Of a stretch of 12,863 nucleotides of DNA, positions 11,687 to 12,863 are shown one piece after another (the first letter of the stretch is position 1; every line of letters begins with the position of its first letter). The stretch spans positions 1-12,863 of the forward strand of contig SKSA01000036.1 in the NCBI GenBank assembly GCA_007118195.1, in the 5' to 3' direction. Source of the DNA: Anaerobacillus sp. (GTDB lineage Bacteria; Bacillota; Bacilli; Bacillales; Anaerobacillaceae). Position numbers and translations under genes: made by a program. Under the pieces are notes generated by a model that saw only the letters and a program-made list of their open reading frames with translations, ran no database searches and was not told the DNA's origin.

Positions 11687-12735
11687 CAACTCCTGTCACA
11701 AGCGTACCGATCCCCGCAATTTTAGAAATTAGTAATGGCGGGCTTTCCCGGCTAGGTGACATTTTAAAAAAACATCAATTTAATCACGCTGTCATTATTT
11801 TTGACGATTTTACATATGAGGCCTTTGAAGATAGCTCCAAAAAGTCATTGGAGACAATTGAAGTCGAACAAGTGATCCTCAGTTCAAACCTGGACATTCA
11901 AGACCTTATAAAAAAAGCGTTTGCGATGCCGCGTTTCGATGTCGTGATCGCCATCGGTGGCGGCTCGATTATTGATTACGGAAAGTATATTGCCTACTCA
12001 AGAAGAAGTCCGTTCATTAGTATTCCAACGTCAGCCTCCAATGACGGCTTTGCTAGTAGCAACTGTTCGATTCACGTCAATGGTAAAAAAACGACCGTGC
12101 CAGCGAAAGTGCCTTTTGGGATACTCGCAGATTTGGATATTATTCAACACGCGCCAAAGCGGTTTGTCCTAGCTGGAATTGGCGACTTAATGAGCAACAT
12201 TACGGCCCTTTATGATTGGGAGTTTGAGGAAAAAAATGGAGCGAGTCACGTCAATGCATTTGCGGCCATGTTAAGTAAAAAAGCGGTGAATAGCTTTATT
12301 CGTACGCCGATGACCGATATCCAAAGCCCGCTATTCTTAAAAGAACTGATCAGCTCAGCAACAATGGGTGGCGTTGCAACAGCGATCAGTGGCAATAGCG
12401 CACCTATTAGTGGCTCAGAACATCTCATTTCCCATGCTTTAGACAAAATTTCAAAACAACCACAAATGCACGGCCTTCAAGTCGGAGTAGCTACTTATAT
12501 AATGGCTAACGTTCAAGAGCACCGCGTTGAGCGCATAAAAAAAGTGTTTGAACGAACTGGTTTTTTTGATTACGTAAAGCAGCTCAGCCTAAATAAGGAG
12601 GAATTTTCAGAGGCGATCAAACTCGCTTCAAGTATAAAACCGAATCGTTATACATTTCTTCACGATGATACGTATAAAGAGAAAGCATTGCGCCTCCTAA
12701 ATGAAGACCCTACATTACAAAAGATCTTAAAGTAA
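11680..12735 (+). CDS. sn-Glycerol-1-phosphate dehydrogenase-like, iron-containing alcohol dehydrogenase family
   Basis: Predicted NAD(P)H- and metal-dependent dehydrogenase that reduces dihydroxyacetone phosphate to sn-glycerol-1-phosphate. It has 351 residues, closer to archaeal EgsA (about 350) than to B. subtilis AraM (about 394). Seen: nucleotide-binding AIGGGSIIDYGKYIA (91-105), the G1PDH-type PTSASNDGFASSNCS (116-130), metal ligands D169 in GIGDLMSN, H248 in GSEHLISHALD, and H264 in QMHGLQVG. The ligand spacing agrees with archaeal G1PDH. In Bacillus, G1P feeds PcrB to make heptaprenylglyceryl phosphate, an archaeal-type ether lipid. ATG 11680 overlaps the phosphatase stop, with AAGGGAG ten bases upstream, so the two are translationally coupled. 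A related glycerol or other polyol dehydrogenase cannot be fully excluded. I see no strong terminator after it. Confidence 0.85.
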   Translation: MLTTPVTSVPIPAILEISNGGLSRLGDILKKHQFNHAVIIFDDFTYEAFEDSSKKSLETIEVEQVILSSNLDIQDLIKKAFAMPRFDVVIAIGGGSIIDYGKYIAYSRRSPFISIPTSASNDGFASSNCSIHVNGKKTTVPAKVPFGILADLDIIQHAPKRFVLAGIGDLMSNITALYDWEFEEKNGASHVNAFAAMLSKKAVNSFIRTPMTDIQSPLFLKELISSATMGGVATAISGNSAPISGSEHLISHALDKISKQPQMHGLQVGVATYIMANVQEHRVERIKKVFERTGFFDYVKQLSLNKEEFSEAIKLASSIKPNRYTFLHDDTYKEKALRLLNEDPTLQKILK

Positions 12736-12839
12736 CTAGGCACCTAACTAATCTGAAGAATTACAGTACAAAAGCCCACTCGAATATAAGCTGACCACAT
12801 AGCTATATAGTGTAGCCAATCAAAAAGGAGGTTTTTCCC

Positions 12840-12863
12840 ATGATGGGTTATCAATATGGCGCA
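12840..12863 (+). CDS. Start of a gene cut by the window edge (MMGYQYGA...)
   Basis: Only eight codons are visible. AAAGGAGG (12824-12831) is a very strong ribosome binding site eight bases before ATG 12840; a second ATG follows directly. The Gly/Tyr-rich N-terminus is like small YjcZ-type sporulation proteins or spore-coat proteins, but eight residues cannot decide. The 104-bp spacer before it holds no strong terminator and no promoter that I would call. Confidence 0.4.

Overview
The window looks like chromosomal DNA from a low-GC, endospore-forming member of the Bacillaceae. The reasons are AT-rich codons and spacers, strong AGGAGG-type ribosome binding sites, intrinsic hairpin-plus-T-run terminators, a kapB-type sporulation-signalling gene and small spore-type membrane proteins. 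An alkaliphilic Bacillus relative is my guess and is not proven. Most of the window is ordinary housekeeping and accessory metabolism. I found no complete transposase, phage gene, CRISPR array, tRNA or rRNA.

Layout. Bases 1-743 hold no convincing gene. A degenerate array of about ten GCA-initiated units of roughly 20 bp runs from 17 to about 210, followed by a 13-bp inverted-repeat pair (395-407 / 579-591) enclosing structured non-coding DNA. Next is a leftward two-gene operon (2992 to 744): a DMT/EamA permease translationally coupled to an M20-type N-carbamoyl-amino-acid or allantoate amidohydrolase. Divergent from it, an MFS permease (3223-4428) ends at a strong bidirectional hairpin that overlaps the broken end of a short-chain dehydrogenase remnant. 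A small rightward pair follows (4761-5105 and 5114-5227): an unrecognised 114-residue protein and a 37-residue single-span membrane protein, behind a sequence that fits the sigma-K promoter pattern.

From 9494 down to 5364, three leftward genes with short gaps form a probable operon: ilvE-type branched-chain aminotransferase, a second EamA permease (which may start at CTG), and a stand-alone molybdopterin oxidoreductase. The ilvE leader contains a sigma-A promoter, a CodY-box-like site and a 24-codon fragment that begins exactly like exodeoxyribonuclease III.

The right side carries a kapB homologue (9876-10250) without its usual kinB neighbour. Its stop codon lies inside a palindromic TGTCTGACA repeat, and a second copy of that repeat sits in the loop of the next terminator. 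After a leftward two-span membrane protein of unknown function (10811-10365) comes a rightward operon of a HAD/MtnX-like phosphatase overlapping an archaeal-type sn-glycerol-1-phosphate dehydrogenase, with an intrinsic terminator in its leader. The window ends eight codons into another gene, possibly a small Gly/Tyr-rich spore protein.

I see no clear new multi-gene system. The best leads are the phosphatase/G1P-dehydrogenase pair with its leader terminator, the degenerate 20-bp array, the TGTCTGACA repeat family, and the small sporulation-like pair at 4761-5227.
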